Below are positions 1 through 6,173 of a DNA stretch of 6,239 nucleotides, one piece after another. The stretch comes from Gammaproteobacteria bacterium. GTDB taxonomy: Bacteria; Pseudomonadota; Gammaproteobacteria; QOAV01. Both the position numbers and the translations under genes were made by a program. The DNA lies in the NCBI GenBank assembly GCA_027067235.1, contig JALXFQ010000182.1, forward strand, positions 1-6,239. Direction: 5' to 3'. The notes below the pieces were generated by a model, which was not told where the DNA came from, ran no database searches, and saw nothing but the letters and a program-made list of their open reading frames with translations. Position 1 is the first letter of the stretch. The number at the start of each line of letters is the position of its first letter.

Positions 1-49
1 CCACAATGTCATGAATGCGCTGGCTGCCAGCGCATTCATGACATTGTGG
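1..49. repeat. Perfect 49-bp palindrome at the window edge (probable fold-back artefact)
   Basis: Bases 1-24 are the exact reverse complement of bases 26-49, with a single central base at 25. The outer arm starts at base 1, so it may continue beyond the edge. On the murF strand the inner arm encodes the family motif RHNVMNALA, whereas the outer arm gives an unrelated tail. The natural murF sequence at the centre already holds a small palindrome (TGGC A GCCA), which could seed self-annealing of a 3' end. I infer a fold-back chimera (amplification or library) or an assembly end artefact rather than a functional element. Confidence 0.9.
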
Positions 50-891
50 CGGCCAGGCAGGGGCAGGCATATCTTCACCTCGCCCTGCGGCGTACTCATA
101 CGCATCATTGCGCCCCCGGCAACGCCGTCTTGCGCGGCTGTGATCGCGGCACTGACGTCGGCCGCACCGCCCAGACCGAAGCTGATCACCCGCCGTGCGC
201 CCGCCAGTTCTTTCCACAACGGGAAAAACGCATCGTCGGCGTTCAGTACCGCGATGCCGTCCGCGCCCAGCCCCTGAAGAATCTCGCCCTTGGCGCGGGC
301 CACGTTCTCAAGACTGCCCAGACCCTCCAGATGGGCGCCGGCGGCATTGTTGATCAGCGCCACATCAGGTCGCGCAATCTCGCTAAGCCAGGCGATCTCG
401 CCGGCGTGATTCATACCCATTTCCACAACCGCGTAGGCATCGCCCTGGCGCAGACGCAGCAGGGTCAGCGGCATGCCGATGTCATTGTTCAGATTGCCTG
501 CGGTGGCGATGCCGGTTGCGGCCCGCGCCAGTATGCCGGCCAGCATTTCCTTTACCGTGGTCTTGCCGTTGCTGCCGGTAACGGCATAAATTTTCGCCGC
601 CTGTTTGCCGCGCCAGTACGCCGCCAGCATGCCCAGCGCTTTGCGCGGCTCGTCCACCGCCACTGTCGGCAGCGGCATATCCGTTGCGTCCGCCCGCACC
701 AGAGCGCCGACCGCGCCTTTTTCCGCCGCCTGCGCGACAAATCGGTTGCCGTCAAAATTCGGCCCGCTCAGGGCCACGAACAATGCGCCCGGCCGGATGC
801 TGCGCGTATCCGTACTCACCGAGCTGAACAGGGCATCGTTACCCTGAAACCTGCCGTGCACGCTTTGAGCCAGTTCCGACATCTGCATCAT
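1..891 (-). CDS. murF: UDP-MurNAc-tripeptide:D-Ala-D-Ala ligase MurF (C-terminus missing)
   Basis: MurF is the cytoplasmic ATP-dependent ligase that adds D-Ala-D-Ala to UDP-MurNAc-tripeptide, the last soluble step of peptidoglycan precursor synthesis. My translation (297 codons, no stop before the edge) shows an N-terminal UDP-binding region with STDTRSIRPGALFVAL (about 26-41), the P-loop TGSNGKTT (105-112), NLNNDIGMPLTLL (134-145), VVEMGMNHAGEI (155-166), NNAAGAHLEGLGS (181-193), the lysine of ARAKGEI (about K201, probably carbamylated as in the Mur family), and GRHNVMNALAA (280-290). MurF is usually about 450 residues, so roughly the last third is absent. The ATG at 891 forms an ATGA overlap with the murE stop. 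In-frame ATGs at 888 and 882 are alternatives, and no strong Shine-Dalgarno decides between them. The final residues (SAFMTLW, bases 1-24) do not fit the family and lie in the outer arm of a perfect palindrome, so the trustworthy sequence ends near base 25. Identity is very secure. Confidence 0.95.
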   Translation of the reverse strand, partial: MMQMSELAQSVHGRFQGNDALFSSVSTDTRSIRPGALFVALSGPNFDGNRFVAQAAEKGAVGALVRADATDMPLPTVAVDEPRKALGMLAAYWRGKQAAKIYAVTGSNGKTTVKEMLAGILARAATGIATAGNLNNDIGMPLTLLRLRQGDAYAVVEMGMNHAGEIAWLSEIARPDVALINNAAGAHLEGLGSLENVARAKGEILQGLGADGIAVLNADDAFFPLWKELAGARRVISFGLGGAADVSAAITAAQDGVAGGAMMRMSTPQGEVKICLPLPGRHNVMNALAASAFMTLW

Positions 892-2366
892 GCGGCCCGC
901 CCCAGAATTCTTTCCACCACTTCCCGGTCGCTGAACGGCAAGGCATCATCGCCCACCAGCTGAACAGTCTCGTGACCCTTGCCGGCGACAATCACCACGT
1001 CGCCGGTTTGCGCCTGGTCAATGGCCCATTCGATGGCCTCGGCGCGATCGCGGATGATGACCGGTTTCTGCTTCATGCCGGCGATGATGTCGTCGATGAT
1101 GGCATCGGCAGCTTCGTGACGCGGATTGTCGTCGGTGACCACCACTTCATCGGCAAACAGTTCGGCCATCTTGCCCATCAGCGGACGCTTGCCGCGGTCA
1201 CGCTCGCCACCACAGCCGAATACGCACCAGAGTTCGCCCCGGGTATGATCGCGCGCCGCCATCAACACCTGTTTCAGGGCGTCGGGCGTGTGCGCATAGT
1301 CAACAATGACCAGCGGCGTCGATGCTTCTGCGAACACTTCCATGCGGCCGGGGGGCGGTTGCAGTCGCGGCGCCAGCGCCTCGATCCGCGCCGGTTCCAC
1401 ATCCAGCGCCAGCAACGTGGCGACCACCGCCAGCAGATTGGACACATTGAAATGGCCAATCAACCGGGTATCGACCCGGCACTCGCCCAGTGGCGTCTGC
1501 AGCAGCAAATCCAGGCCGCGCTCCGAGGCCTGCTGCTCAAGCACATGGACATCGCCTTCCTCGACGCCAAACTCGATCACCCGCACTTCCGCCGCCAGTT
1601 GCTCGCGTATGTGTTGCACATGGGCGTCATCCCGGTTGAGTATGGCGAACGACAAGTCCGGCGAAGCAAACAGGCGACCCTTGGCGGCGGCATAGCTTTC
1701 CATGTCGGCGTGATAATCCAGATGATCCCGGCTCAGGTTGGTAAAGACGGCGCCGCTGAAAGCCACGCCACTGACCCGGCATTGATCCAGGCCATGCGAC
1801 GAAACCTCCATGCAGATCGTGTCATAGTCATTGTCCCGCAGACTACGCAGCAGACCCTGCAGCTCCACCGGGCCCGGCGTGGTATAACCGGTGGCATACA
1901 GATGGTCATGGGTGCCCGCTCCCAGCGTGCCGATCAGCGCCGCCTTGCGACCCAGGGCGTCCAGCGCCTGTGCCAGCAGCCAGACCACGCTGGTCTTGCC
2001 GTTGGTACCGGTAACGCCAATAACCTCGGCGCCATAGCAGGGTTCGCTGTAGAAACGCGCCGCGATACGCCCCAGCAGGCAGCGCAACCCGGGGATCAGC
2101 AGGATCGGTATGCCAGCGACCTCGCCGCCCCACAGACCATCGTCGGCATCCATCAGGATCGCCGACACCCGCGTCTTGCGCGCCTGCTCGACAAAATCCC
2201 GGCCATTCACCCTTGCGCCTTTCAGGGCAACAAACACATAGCCTTCCCGCAGCTCGCGGCTGTCGGCGCTGATGCCTTTCACCGCGACCTTGGGGACATC
2301 AGGGATTCCCAGGTTTTCCAGCAGTTCCGGCAACAGGGCCGCGCGTTCTGGCGTATTAGCCGGCAT
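888..2366 (-). CDS. murE: UDP-MurNAc-Ala-Glu:meso-diaminopimelate ligase MurE
   Basis: MurE is the cytoplasmic ATP-dependent ligase that adds the third residue of the peptidoglycan stem peptide. From the chosen ATG the protein has 492 residues, close to the 495 of E. coli MurE. Visible in order are the N-terminal UDP-binding domain with ISADSRELREGYVFVALKG (32-50), the ATP loop GVTGTNGKTS (117-126), the substrate-binding TTPGPVE (162-168), EVSSHGLD (187-194), TNLSRDHLDYH (209-219), the probable carbamylated lysine of YAAAKGRLF (K229), VDYAHTPD (355-362), FGCGGERDRGKRP (383-395), DNPRHE (413-418) and AGKGHE (461-466). DNPR marks the meso-DAP-using type. The ATG at 2366 is preferred over the in-frame start at 2438 because it has a strong GAGGGGG site 6 nt upstream; the 24 extra residues of the longer form would lie within ftsI and do not resemble MurE. 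It overlaps the ftsI end by 11 nt, and its stop overlaps the murF start. Confidence 0.97.
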   Translation of the reverse strand: MPANTPERAALLPELLENLGIPDVPKVAVKGISADSRELREGYVFVALKGARVNGRDFVEQARKTRVSAILMDADDGLWGGEVAGIPILLIPGLRCLLGRIAARFYSEPCYGAEVIGVTGTNGKTSVVWLLAQALDALGRKAALIGTLGAGTHDHLYATGYTTPGPVELQGLLRSLRDNDYDTICMEVSSHGLDQCRVSGVAFSGAVFTNLSRDHLDYHADMESYAAAKGRLFASPDLSFAILNRDDAHVQHIREQLAAEVRVIEFGVEEGDVHVLEQQASERGLDLLLQTPLGECRVDTRLIGHFNVSNLLAVVATLLALDVEPARIEALAPRLQPPPGRMEVFAEASTPLVIVDYAHTPDALKQVLMAARDHTRGELWCVFGCGGERDRGKRPLMGKMAELFADEVVVTDDNPRHEAADAIIDDIIAGMKQKPVIIRDRAEAIEWAIDQAQTGDVVIVAGKGHETVQLVGDDALPFSDREVVERILGRAA

Positions 2367-4107
2367 GTTGCGCCCCCTCTGTGCGCACTTCAGCGCGGCG
2401 AATAGATGGCGAGTCCAGCCCTCTTTCGGGCTCCACATTCAGCAAGCGCAGCGATTCGGCCATGACATTGCGGAACACCGGACCGGCCACATCGCCACCG
2501 AAATGCTTGCCGTTGTGAGGCTCGTCTATCATCACCGCCACCACCAGGCGGGGATGGCCGGAGGGCGCGAACCCGGCAAACGAGGCCACATAGTCTTTCT
2601 TTGCATAAACGCCGTGCTTGATCTTGTGCGCGGTGCCGGTTTTTCCGGCGACCCGGTAGTGATCCACCGCTGCCAGTGGCGCGGTACCGCCTTGTTCCAC
2701 TACCCCTTCCAGCATGCGAGTCAGTTGCGCGACCTTTTTTGGATCGAACACCTGCTCGCCGTCCACGGGCTGTTCGCGCTTCAGGATAGTGACCGGAAAC
2801 TGGCGGCCACCGCGCGCAATGACGCCATAGGCTCGCGCCAGCTGTAGCGGCGTCACCGCGATATGGTAGCCATAGGCCATGGTGATTTTTTCCGAGCGCT
2901 TCCAGCCGGCATAGTTTGGCAGGCGACCCTTGCTCTCGCCGGGCAGGCCGCTGCCGGGAGCATGCCCGAATCCGGCCAGATCCAGGGTTTTCCACATGCG
3001 CTCGCTACTGAGCCTGTCGGCAATCTTGGCCGCCCCCACATTGCTGGATTTCTTGAGTATGAGAGCCACCGTCAGCAGGCCCAGATTGGCGTGATCGTGT
3101 ACCGTGAAGCGGCCTATCTGGATATAACCGGGGGAGGTGTCGATGCGGCTTTCCGCGTTCACCAGGTTTGCCGACAGAGCGCTCAATATGGTGAAAGTTT
3201 TCATGGTCGAGCCAGGCTCGTAGGTGTAGTTCACCGCGCGATTCTGGAACGCGCGGGCACTCACGCCCTTGCGGTTATTGGGGTTGTAACCGGGCTCGTT
3301 GGCCATGGCCAGAATCTCCCCGGTATTGACATCCAGCACCACCACCGAACCGCCCCGGGCCTTGTGTTTCTTCACCGCCGTGTACAACTCGCGCGAAGCA
3401 ATGTATTGCAGGCGGCTGTCTATACTGGAAACAACATTCTCACCGGGTACGCCGGACTGCAGGTTTTCCACCCTTTCGATAATGCGGCCAGTCATGTCTT
3501 TCAGTACGCGCTGCTTGCCTGGCACGCCGCGCAAGGTCTCGTCGAAAGCGCGTTCCAGGCCCTCCAGACCGACATTGTCGGTACCGGTAAAACCAACCAC
3601 ATGGGACGCCATATAGCTGAACGGGTAGTAGCGCTTGAAATCCCGTTTCAGCCAGACGCCGGCGATATTCAGGGCATCGACTTTTTCCGCCTGCTCCGGT
3701 ACCAGCTGCCGCTTCAGCCACATGAAACGTTTGCCCTTGTAGTGCCTGAGTTTTTTGCGAATCTCGCCACGCCGCATGCCCAGAGCCTTTTCCAGCTCGC
3801 GGAAACGGGCCGGCGAAGCAGCCAGTTTCACCGGATCGGCGGCAACCGAGTCCACCGGCGCGCTGACCGCCAGCGGCCGGCCGTTGCGATCGGTAATCAT
3901 GCCGCGCATGGGCTGCACGGTAATCGTGCGCAGGGAGCGGGCATTGGCCTGGCCCAGCAGAAAATGACGATCTGTCACCTGCAGCTGAAAAGCGCGCAGC
4001 CCGAGCAGACCCATGGCCCCGAGCACCAGCGACAGGGCAACAACACGGCGGGCGCCGCCCGGGCGCCGGCTGGAAGTGGTTTTGCGGTGAGTCCTGCGTC
4101 GCGCCAT
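2356..4107 (-). CDS. ftsI: Septal peptidoglycan DD-transpeptidase FtsI (PBP3)
   Basis: FtsI is the class B penicillin-binding protein that cross-links septal peptidoglycan together with FtsW and the FtsQLB complex. It is anchored in the inner membrane with its catalytic domain in the periplasm. The 583 residues match the family (588 in E. coli). There is a basic cytoplasmic N-terminus (MARRRTHRK), one membrane segment at about 22-44, and a pedestal or dimerization domain beginning at RGMITDRNGRPLA (68-80). The transpeptidase domain carries all three motifs: STMK (300-303, nucleophile S300), SSN (354-356) and KTG (489-491). MAYGYHIAVTPLQLARAY (410-427) is also typical. It starts 1 nt after the ftsL stop, and its last 11 nt overlap murE. 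No motif is missing, so I expect a functional beta-lactam target. Some orthologues lose a short C-terminal tail by processing; this cannot be judged here. Confidence 0.97.
   Translation of the reverse strand: MARRRTHRKTTSSRRPGGARRVVALSLVLGAMGLLGLRAFQLQVTDRHFLLGQANARSLRTITVQPMRGMITDRNGRPLAVSAPVDSVAADPVKLAASPARFRELEKALGMRRGEIRKKLRHYKGKRFMWLKRQLVPEQAEKVDALNIAGVWLKRDFKRYYPFSYMASHVVGFTGTDNVGLEGLERAFDETLRGVPGKQRVLKDMTGRIIERVENLQSGVPGENVVSSIDSRLQYIASRELYTAVKKHKARGGSVVVLDVNTGEILAMANEPGYNPNNRKGVSARAFQNRAVNYTYEPGSTMKTFTILSALSANLVNAESRIDTSPGYIQIGRFTVHDHANLGLLTVALILKKSSNVGAAKIADRLSSERMWKTLDLAGFGHAPGSGLPGESKGRLPNYAGWKRSEKITMAYGYHIAVTPLQLARAYGVIARGGRQFPVTILKREQPVDGEQVFDPKKVAQLTRMLEGVVEQGGTAPLAAVDHYRVAGKTGTAHKIKHGVYAKKDYVASFAGFAPSGHPRLVVAVMIDEPHNGKHFGGDVAGPVFRNVMAESLRLLNVEPERGLDSPSIRRAEVRTEGAQHAG
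2373..2379 (-). promoter_or_regulatory. Ribosome binding site that decides the murE start
   Basis: GAGGGGG on the minus strand lies 6 nt before the ATG at 2366, inside the last codons of ftsI. It is among the best purine-rich sites in the window. It supports the 492-residue MurE over a longer form starting at 2438. Confidence 0.7.
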
Positions 4108-4108
4108 G

Positions 4109-4378
4109 TCAGTGATCTCTCAGCTTGACGATACGGATTTCCGCAGGATCCGGCTTCACCATGCCCAGCTTCTTCTTGGCGGTGTTTTCCACGCGCCAGA
4201 ATTCCAGCCAGGCCTGCTGCTCCAGCACCAGGCGCTTTTCCTGCCGCGACAGCTCGGCAAAATAGCCTTCACTCTTCTGGATGTCGGCAAATACCATGCG
4301 GTGCTGGTGGCGCACATACACCACAGCCATGCTCAACGCCATGACCAGCACCAGCATGGCCGAGGTTATCCGGTTCAT
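4109..4378 (-). CDS. ftsL: Cell division protein FtsL
   Basis: FtsL is a small bitopic inner-membrane protein that forms the FtsQLB complex and helps activate FtsWI at the septum. The 89 residues show a short N-terminus, one hydrophobic segment (about 5-22, SAMLVLVMALSMAVVYV), and then a periplasmic helical stretch likely to form a coiled coil (about 28-62, rich in Q, E, K and L). A tail with ENTAKKKLGMVKPDP follows, matching the conserved end of gammaproteobacterial FtsL proteins. Position between rsmH and ftsI, plus topology, makes the identity firm although the family is poorly conserved. I chose the ATG at 4378, which shares one base with the rsmH stop (TGATG) and has GGAGG 7 nt upstream. 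A GTG at 4381 would add one residue but sits only 4 nt from that site. Confidence 0.93.
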   Translation of the reverse strand: MNRITSAMLVLVMALSMAVVYVRHQHRMVFADIQKSEGYFAELSRQEKRLVLEQQAWLEFWRVENTAKKKLGMVKPDPAEIRIVKLRDH

Positions 4379-5307
4379 CACAAGGCCTCCACCACGCGCA
4401 GCACCGAACTTCTGGCACGCGGATTGGACTCGGTTTCCGCGGTTTGCGGCCTGATCCGTTTCGCCACCCAGCGGGCCTTCACGCCGCTTTGCCCACCGGT
4501 GACCGGAATATGAGCGGGCAGCGCATCGCCCCTGACCAGACGCGTCATGAAATGCTTGACGATGCGATCCTCCAGGGAATGGAAGGAAATCACCGCCAGA
4601 CGGCCGCCGCTGGCAAGCACGTCGAACGCCGCCGCCAGCGCGATACGGATTTGCTGCAACTCGTCGTTGACATGAATACGAATGGCCTGAAAGGTTCGGG
4701 TGGCCGCATGCTTGCCATCGCGGCGCGGCGGCACGGAGCGTTTTACAAGCTCCGCCAGCTGGGAGGTGCGCAGCAACGGCTGCTGCTCGCGCTGGCGCAC
4801 GATATTACGGGCGATACGCCGGGAAAAACGTTCCTCGCCGTATTCGAAAATGATTCGGGCCAGCTCTTTTTCATCCGCCTCGGCCAGCCATTGCGCCGCC
4901 GACTGACCGGACCCGGTGTCCATGCGCATGTCCAGAGGACCATCGTTCTGGAAACTGAAGCCGCGCGACGGCGTATCCAGCTGCGGCGATGAAACGCCGA
5001 GATCAAACAAGACCCCGCCGACAGTGCCGCGCCATCCCTGTTCCTCGACGAAATCGCCCAAACGTGAAAAAGCGCCATGCCGAATGACCACCCGCTGGTC
5101 GTCACCGTGCAAACGTTTTGCCGCCTCGATCGCGTCGGAGTCTCGATCAATTACCATAAGCCGACCCTGTGGACCCAGCCTCCCCAATATTCCCTGTGCA
5201 TGTCCGCCCCGCCCGTAGGTCGCATCCACGTACCTGCCGTCTGATTCGATCCCCAGAAAATCAATAACCGAATCTTTCAGAACGGGGCGATGTTCTTCCC
5301 CTGCCAC
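4378..5307 (-). CDS. rsmH: 16S rRNA (cytosine-1402 N4) methyltransferase RsmH (MraW)
   Basis: RsmH uses S-adenosylmethionine to methylate N4 of C1402 in the decoding centre of 16S rRNA, acting on the small subunit in the cytoplasm. The 309 residues agree with the usual 300-315. Motifs are HRPVL near the start (6-10), the SAM loop DATYGRGGHA (28-37), VIDRD (52-56), FDLGVSSPQLD (101-111), GFSFQNDGPLDMRMD (116-130), FEYGEERFSRRIARNIV (154-170), TRTFQAIRIHVNDEL (203-217), SFHSLEDRIVK (241-251) and the C-terminal NPRARSSVLRVVE (295-307). The start codon is GTG at 5307; it gives the expected distance to HRPVL, and no ATG upstream fits. Only 5 nt separate it from the mraZ stop and I see no convincing Shine-Dalgarno, so it may depend on coupling to mraZ. 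Its TGA overlaps the ftsL ATG by one base. Confidence 0.97.
   Translation of the reverse strand: MAGEEHRPVLKDSVIDFLGIESDGRYVDATYGRGGHAQGILGRLGPQGRLMVIDRDSDAIEAAKRLHGDDQRVVIRHGAFSRLGDFVEEQGWRGTVGGVLFDLGVSSPQLDTPSRGFSFQNDGPLDMRMDTGSGQSAAQWLAEADEKELARIIFEYGEERFSRRIARNIVRQREQQPLLRTSQLAELVKRSVPPRRDGKHAATRTFQAIRIHVNDELQQIRIALAAAFDVLASGGRLAVISFHSLEDRIVKHFMTRLVRGDALPAHIPVTGGQSGVKARWVAKRIRPQTAETESNPRARSSVLRVVEAL
4386..4390 (-). promoter_or_regulatory. Ribosome binding site for ftsL inside the rsmH end
   Basis: GGAGG on the minus strand falls in the codons for the last residues of RsmH (VEAL), 7 nt before the ATG at 4378. With the TGATG stop/start overlap it suggests coupled translation of rsmH and ftsL, and it favours ATG 4378 over GTG 4381. 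Confidence 0.7.
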
Positions 5308-5312
5308 CCGGC

Positions 5313-5762
5313 TCAGAACACCAGAGCGGGCAGTTCGTCCTTGTCGACAAACGCCTGCTCCTTGCTCGTCTGATCCCAGCTTTCGTACGTTTTCCGATCC
5401 CAGATCTCAAACGTATTTTTCATCCCCAGAAAAATGACTTCCTTGTCAAGTTGGGCATAACTTCTCTGCGGTGATGACACCAGCAAGCGATTGTTCGTAT
5501 CCAGCGAGCAATCCATCGCCGCTGAAATAATGCGCTGCAGGCGGCGCGCGCTCTGGTTCAGCCTGGAGTATCCAAACACCTGATCCATCATGCTCTGCCA
5601 CACGCCGGCGCTGGTCAGCATCAGACATGGCTCGGCGTAATGCCGCATCAGCTTCAGCGGCTTGCCGTCCGTCACTTCCTGCAATGCCTCCCGCACTGGA
5701 CCAGGCACAACCACCCTGCCCTTGGCATCCATCTTGACGACATACTCACCACCGAAATACAT
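5313..5762 (-). CDS. mraZ: Transcriptional regulator MraZ
   Basis: MraZ is an AbrB-like DNA-binding protein that controls the dcw cluster, usually by binding tandem repeats ahead of its own gene; it forms ring-shaped oligomers. The 149 residues (152 in E. coli) contain two swapped-hairpin half domains, each with the DxxxR signature: DAKGR (12-16, followed by VVVPGPVRE) and DTNNR (88-92, followed by LLVSSP). Between them SARRLQRIISAA (71-82) matches the conserved RRxQR helix. KEVIFLGMKNTFEIWD (107-122) is also typical. The N-terminus (MYFGGEYVVKMDAKGR) aligns with the usual family start, so ATG 5762 is right. The purine run AAGGGA just before it sits unusually close, ending 2 nt from the ATG. 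It is the first gene of the cluster, with a promoter and an apparent operator for its own product directly upstream. Direction of regulation (repression in E. coli, activation reported in mollicutes) is not shown by sequence; the site position suggests repression. Confidence 0.96.
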   Translation of the reverse strand: MYFGGEYVVKMDAKGRVVVPGPVREALQEVTDGKPLKLMRHYAEPCLMLTSAGVWQSMMDQVFGYSRLNQSARRLQRIISAAMDCSLDTNNRLLVSSPQRSYAQLDKEVIFLGMKNTFEIWDRKTYESWDQTSKEQAFVDKDELPALVF

Positions 5763-5780
5763 AATCCCTTGCCTGAACCA

Positions 5781-5820
5781 CTATGCCACTTGTTGTCACT
5801 TATTCCCACTGTTTCCCACT
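5781..5820 (-). promoter_or_regulatory. Putative MraZ operator: four tandem 10-bp repeats
   Basis: Read on the minus strand, 5820 to 5781 divides exactly into AGTGGGAAAC, AGTGGGAATA, AGTGACAACA and AGTGGCATAG. All four begin with AGTG; the two promoter-proximal units hold the full TGGGA core, while the other two are degenerate (TGACA, TGGCA). Known MraZ sites are TGGG-type direct repeats with about one helical turn between cores, which this matches. The array starts inside the -10 box and ends 18 nt before the mraZ ATG, so a bound MraZ ring would cover the transcription start. One more TGGGA (5826-5830) lies in the promoter spacer but is 12 nt from the next core, out of register. Confidence 0.8.
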
Positions 5821-5846
5821 CTACATCCCAATCCCTGTTTCGTCAA
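5818..5846 (-). promoter_or_regulatory. Sigma70-type promoter of mraZ (Pmra)
   Basis: On the minus strand TTGACG (5846-5841, five of six consensus bases) is followed after exactly 17 bp by TAGAGT (5823-5818, four of six). Transcription would start near 5811, giving a leader of roughly 50 nt to the mraZ ATG that carries the repeat array. A-rich tracts upstream (about 5860-5890) could act as a weak UP element. It is the only good promoter I see and probably drives the whole cluster. Confidence 0.7.
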
Positions 5847-5934
5847 GGCTGGATTGAGCTATCTTGTTCATTTTTCAGGATATTTTTCTTCAGGCATTTT
5901 CAATAATGAAATCAATGAACTAGCAACGCGCCTG

Positions 5935-5961
5935 GCAAAAGGCGAACAACTGGCCTTTTGC
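5935..5961. repeat. Stem-loop with perfect 9-bp arms
   Basis: GCAAAAGGC (5935-5943) and GCCTTTTGC (5953-5961) are perfect inverted repeats around a 9-nt loop. Neither strand has a T-run directly after it, so a standard intrinsic terminator is unlikely. It lies about 90 bp upstream of the mraZ -35 box. Role unknown: a regulator site or an RNA hairpin are both possible. Confidence 0.5.
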
Positions 5962-6055
5962 GGGGGGATTGCTTCGGTGAGTGTCAAAAAGGGGCAGCCG
6001 GTGGAAACACAGGCTAAAATACGCATTTTTTGCTGAATTGAGACAAAAATGACAC

Positions 6056-6093
6056 CAAACTGGCTGGTTACCGCCCTATCTTAACCCAGTTTG
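6056..6093. repeat. Two-part stem-loop upstream of mraZ
   Basis: CAAACTG (6056-6062) pairs with CAGTTTG (6087-6093), and inside it GGTTA (6066-6070) pairs with TAACC (6082-6086), leaving a 3-nt bulge and an 11-nt loop. The twelve paired positions make this the longest inverted structure in the noncoding region. On the minus strand it is followed by GTGTCATTTTTG, a late and weak T-run. It could be part of an RNA or a relict terminator; function unknown. Confidence 0.45.
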
Positions 6094-6106
6094 TTACATG
6101 AAGCGA

Positions 6107-6119
6107 TGGCGAAGCGCCA
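6107..6119. repeat. Small GC-rich hairpin
   Basis: TGGCG (6107-6111) and CGCCA (6115-6119) flank a 3-nt AAG centre. On the plus strand it is followed by A residues rather than T, and on the minus strand a T-run precedes it, so it is not a normal terminator in either direction. Short and possibly fortuitous. Confidence 0.3.
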
Positions 6120-6158
6120 AAAAATGGAAATGGGGAGCAAAAACAATAACATGAAAAC

Positions 6159-6173
6159 GAGCGCTTAGCGCTC
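6159..6173 (-). terminator. Possible weak terminator of an upstream minus-strand gene
   Basis: GAGCGC and GCGCTC are perfect 6-bp arms around a 3-nt loop. On the minus strand the stem is followed by GTTTTC and, 13 nt after the stem, TTTTT, which is terminator-like but with a broken T-tract. If real, it would end a leftward transcript coming from beyond the right edge and insulate the dcw cluster. It could equally be a fragment of a palindromic intergenic repeat. Confidence 0.3.

Noticed and set aside
1..49. Palindrome considered as a replication origin, phage site or telomere-like hairpin end
   Set aside because: Half of it is ordinary conserved murF coding sequence and the other half an exact inverted copy, which is better explained by a fold-back artefact.
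972..2405. Long open frame on the plus strand opposite murE
   Set aside because: It is antisense to a gene with every MurE motif; its translation is rich in H, R and Q with no family pattern, as expected for the reverse of GC-rich coding DNA.
2367..2438. 24-residue N-terminal extension of MurE from the in-frame start at 2438
   Set aside because: It lies inside ftsI, does not resemble MurE, and the ATG at 2366 has a strong GAGGGGG site and gives the normal family length.
2863..4128. Long open frame on the plus strand opposite ftsI
   Set aside because: It mirrors ftsI codon structure and shows no recognisable domain, while ftsI is intact and fully motif-bearing.
5662..6036. Plus-strand frame running out of mraZ into the noncoding region, ending in a protein-like NNEINELATRLAKGEQLAF stretch
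   Set aside because: It begins inside mraZ antisense, crosses the promoter and operator, has no ribosome site or start near the protein-like part, and I recognise no family. A decayed gene cannot be excluded.
5935..6173. Closely spaced inverted repeats considered as a CRISPR array or attachment site
   Set aside because: The arms differ from one another, there are no direct repeats with regular spacers, and no cas, integrase or transposase gene is present.
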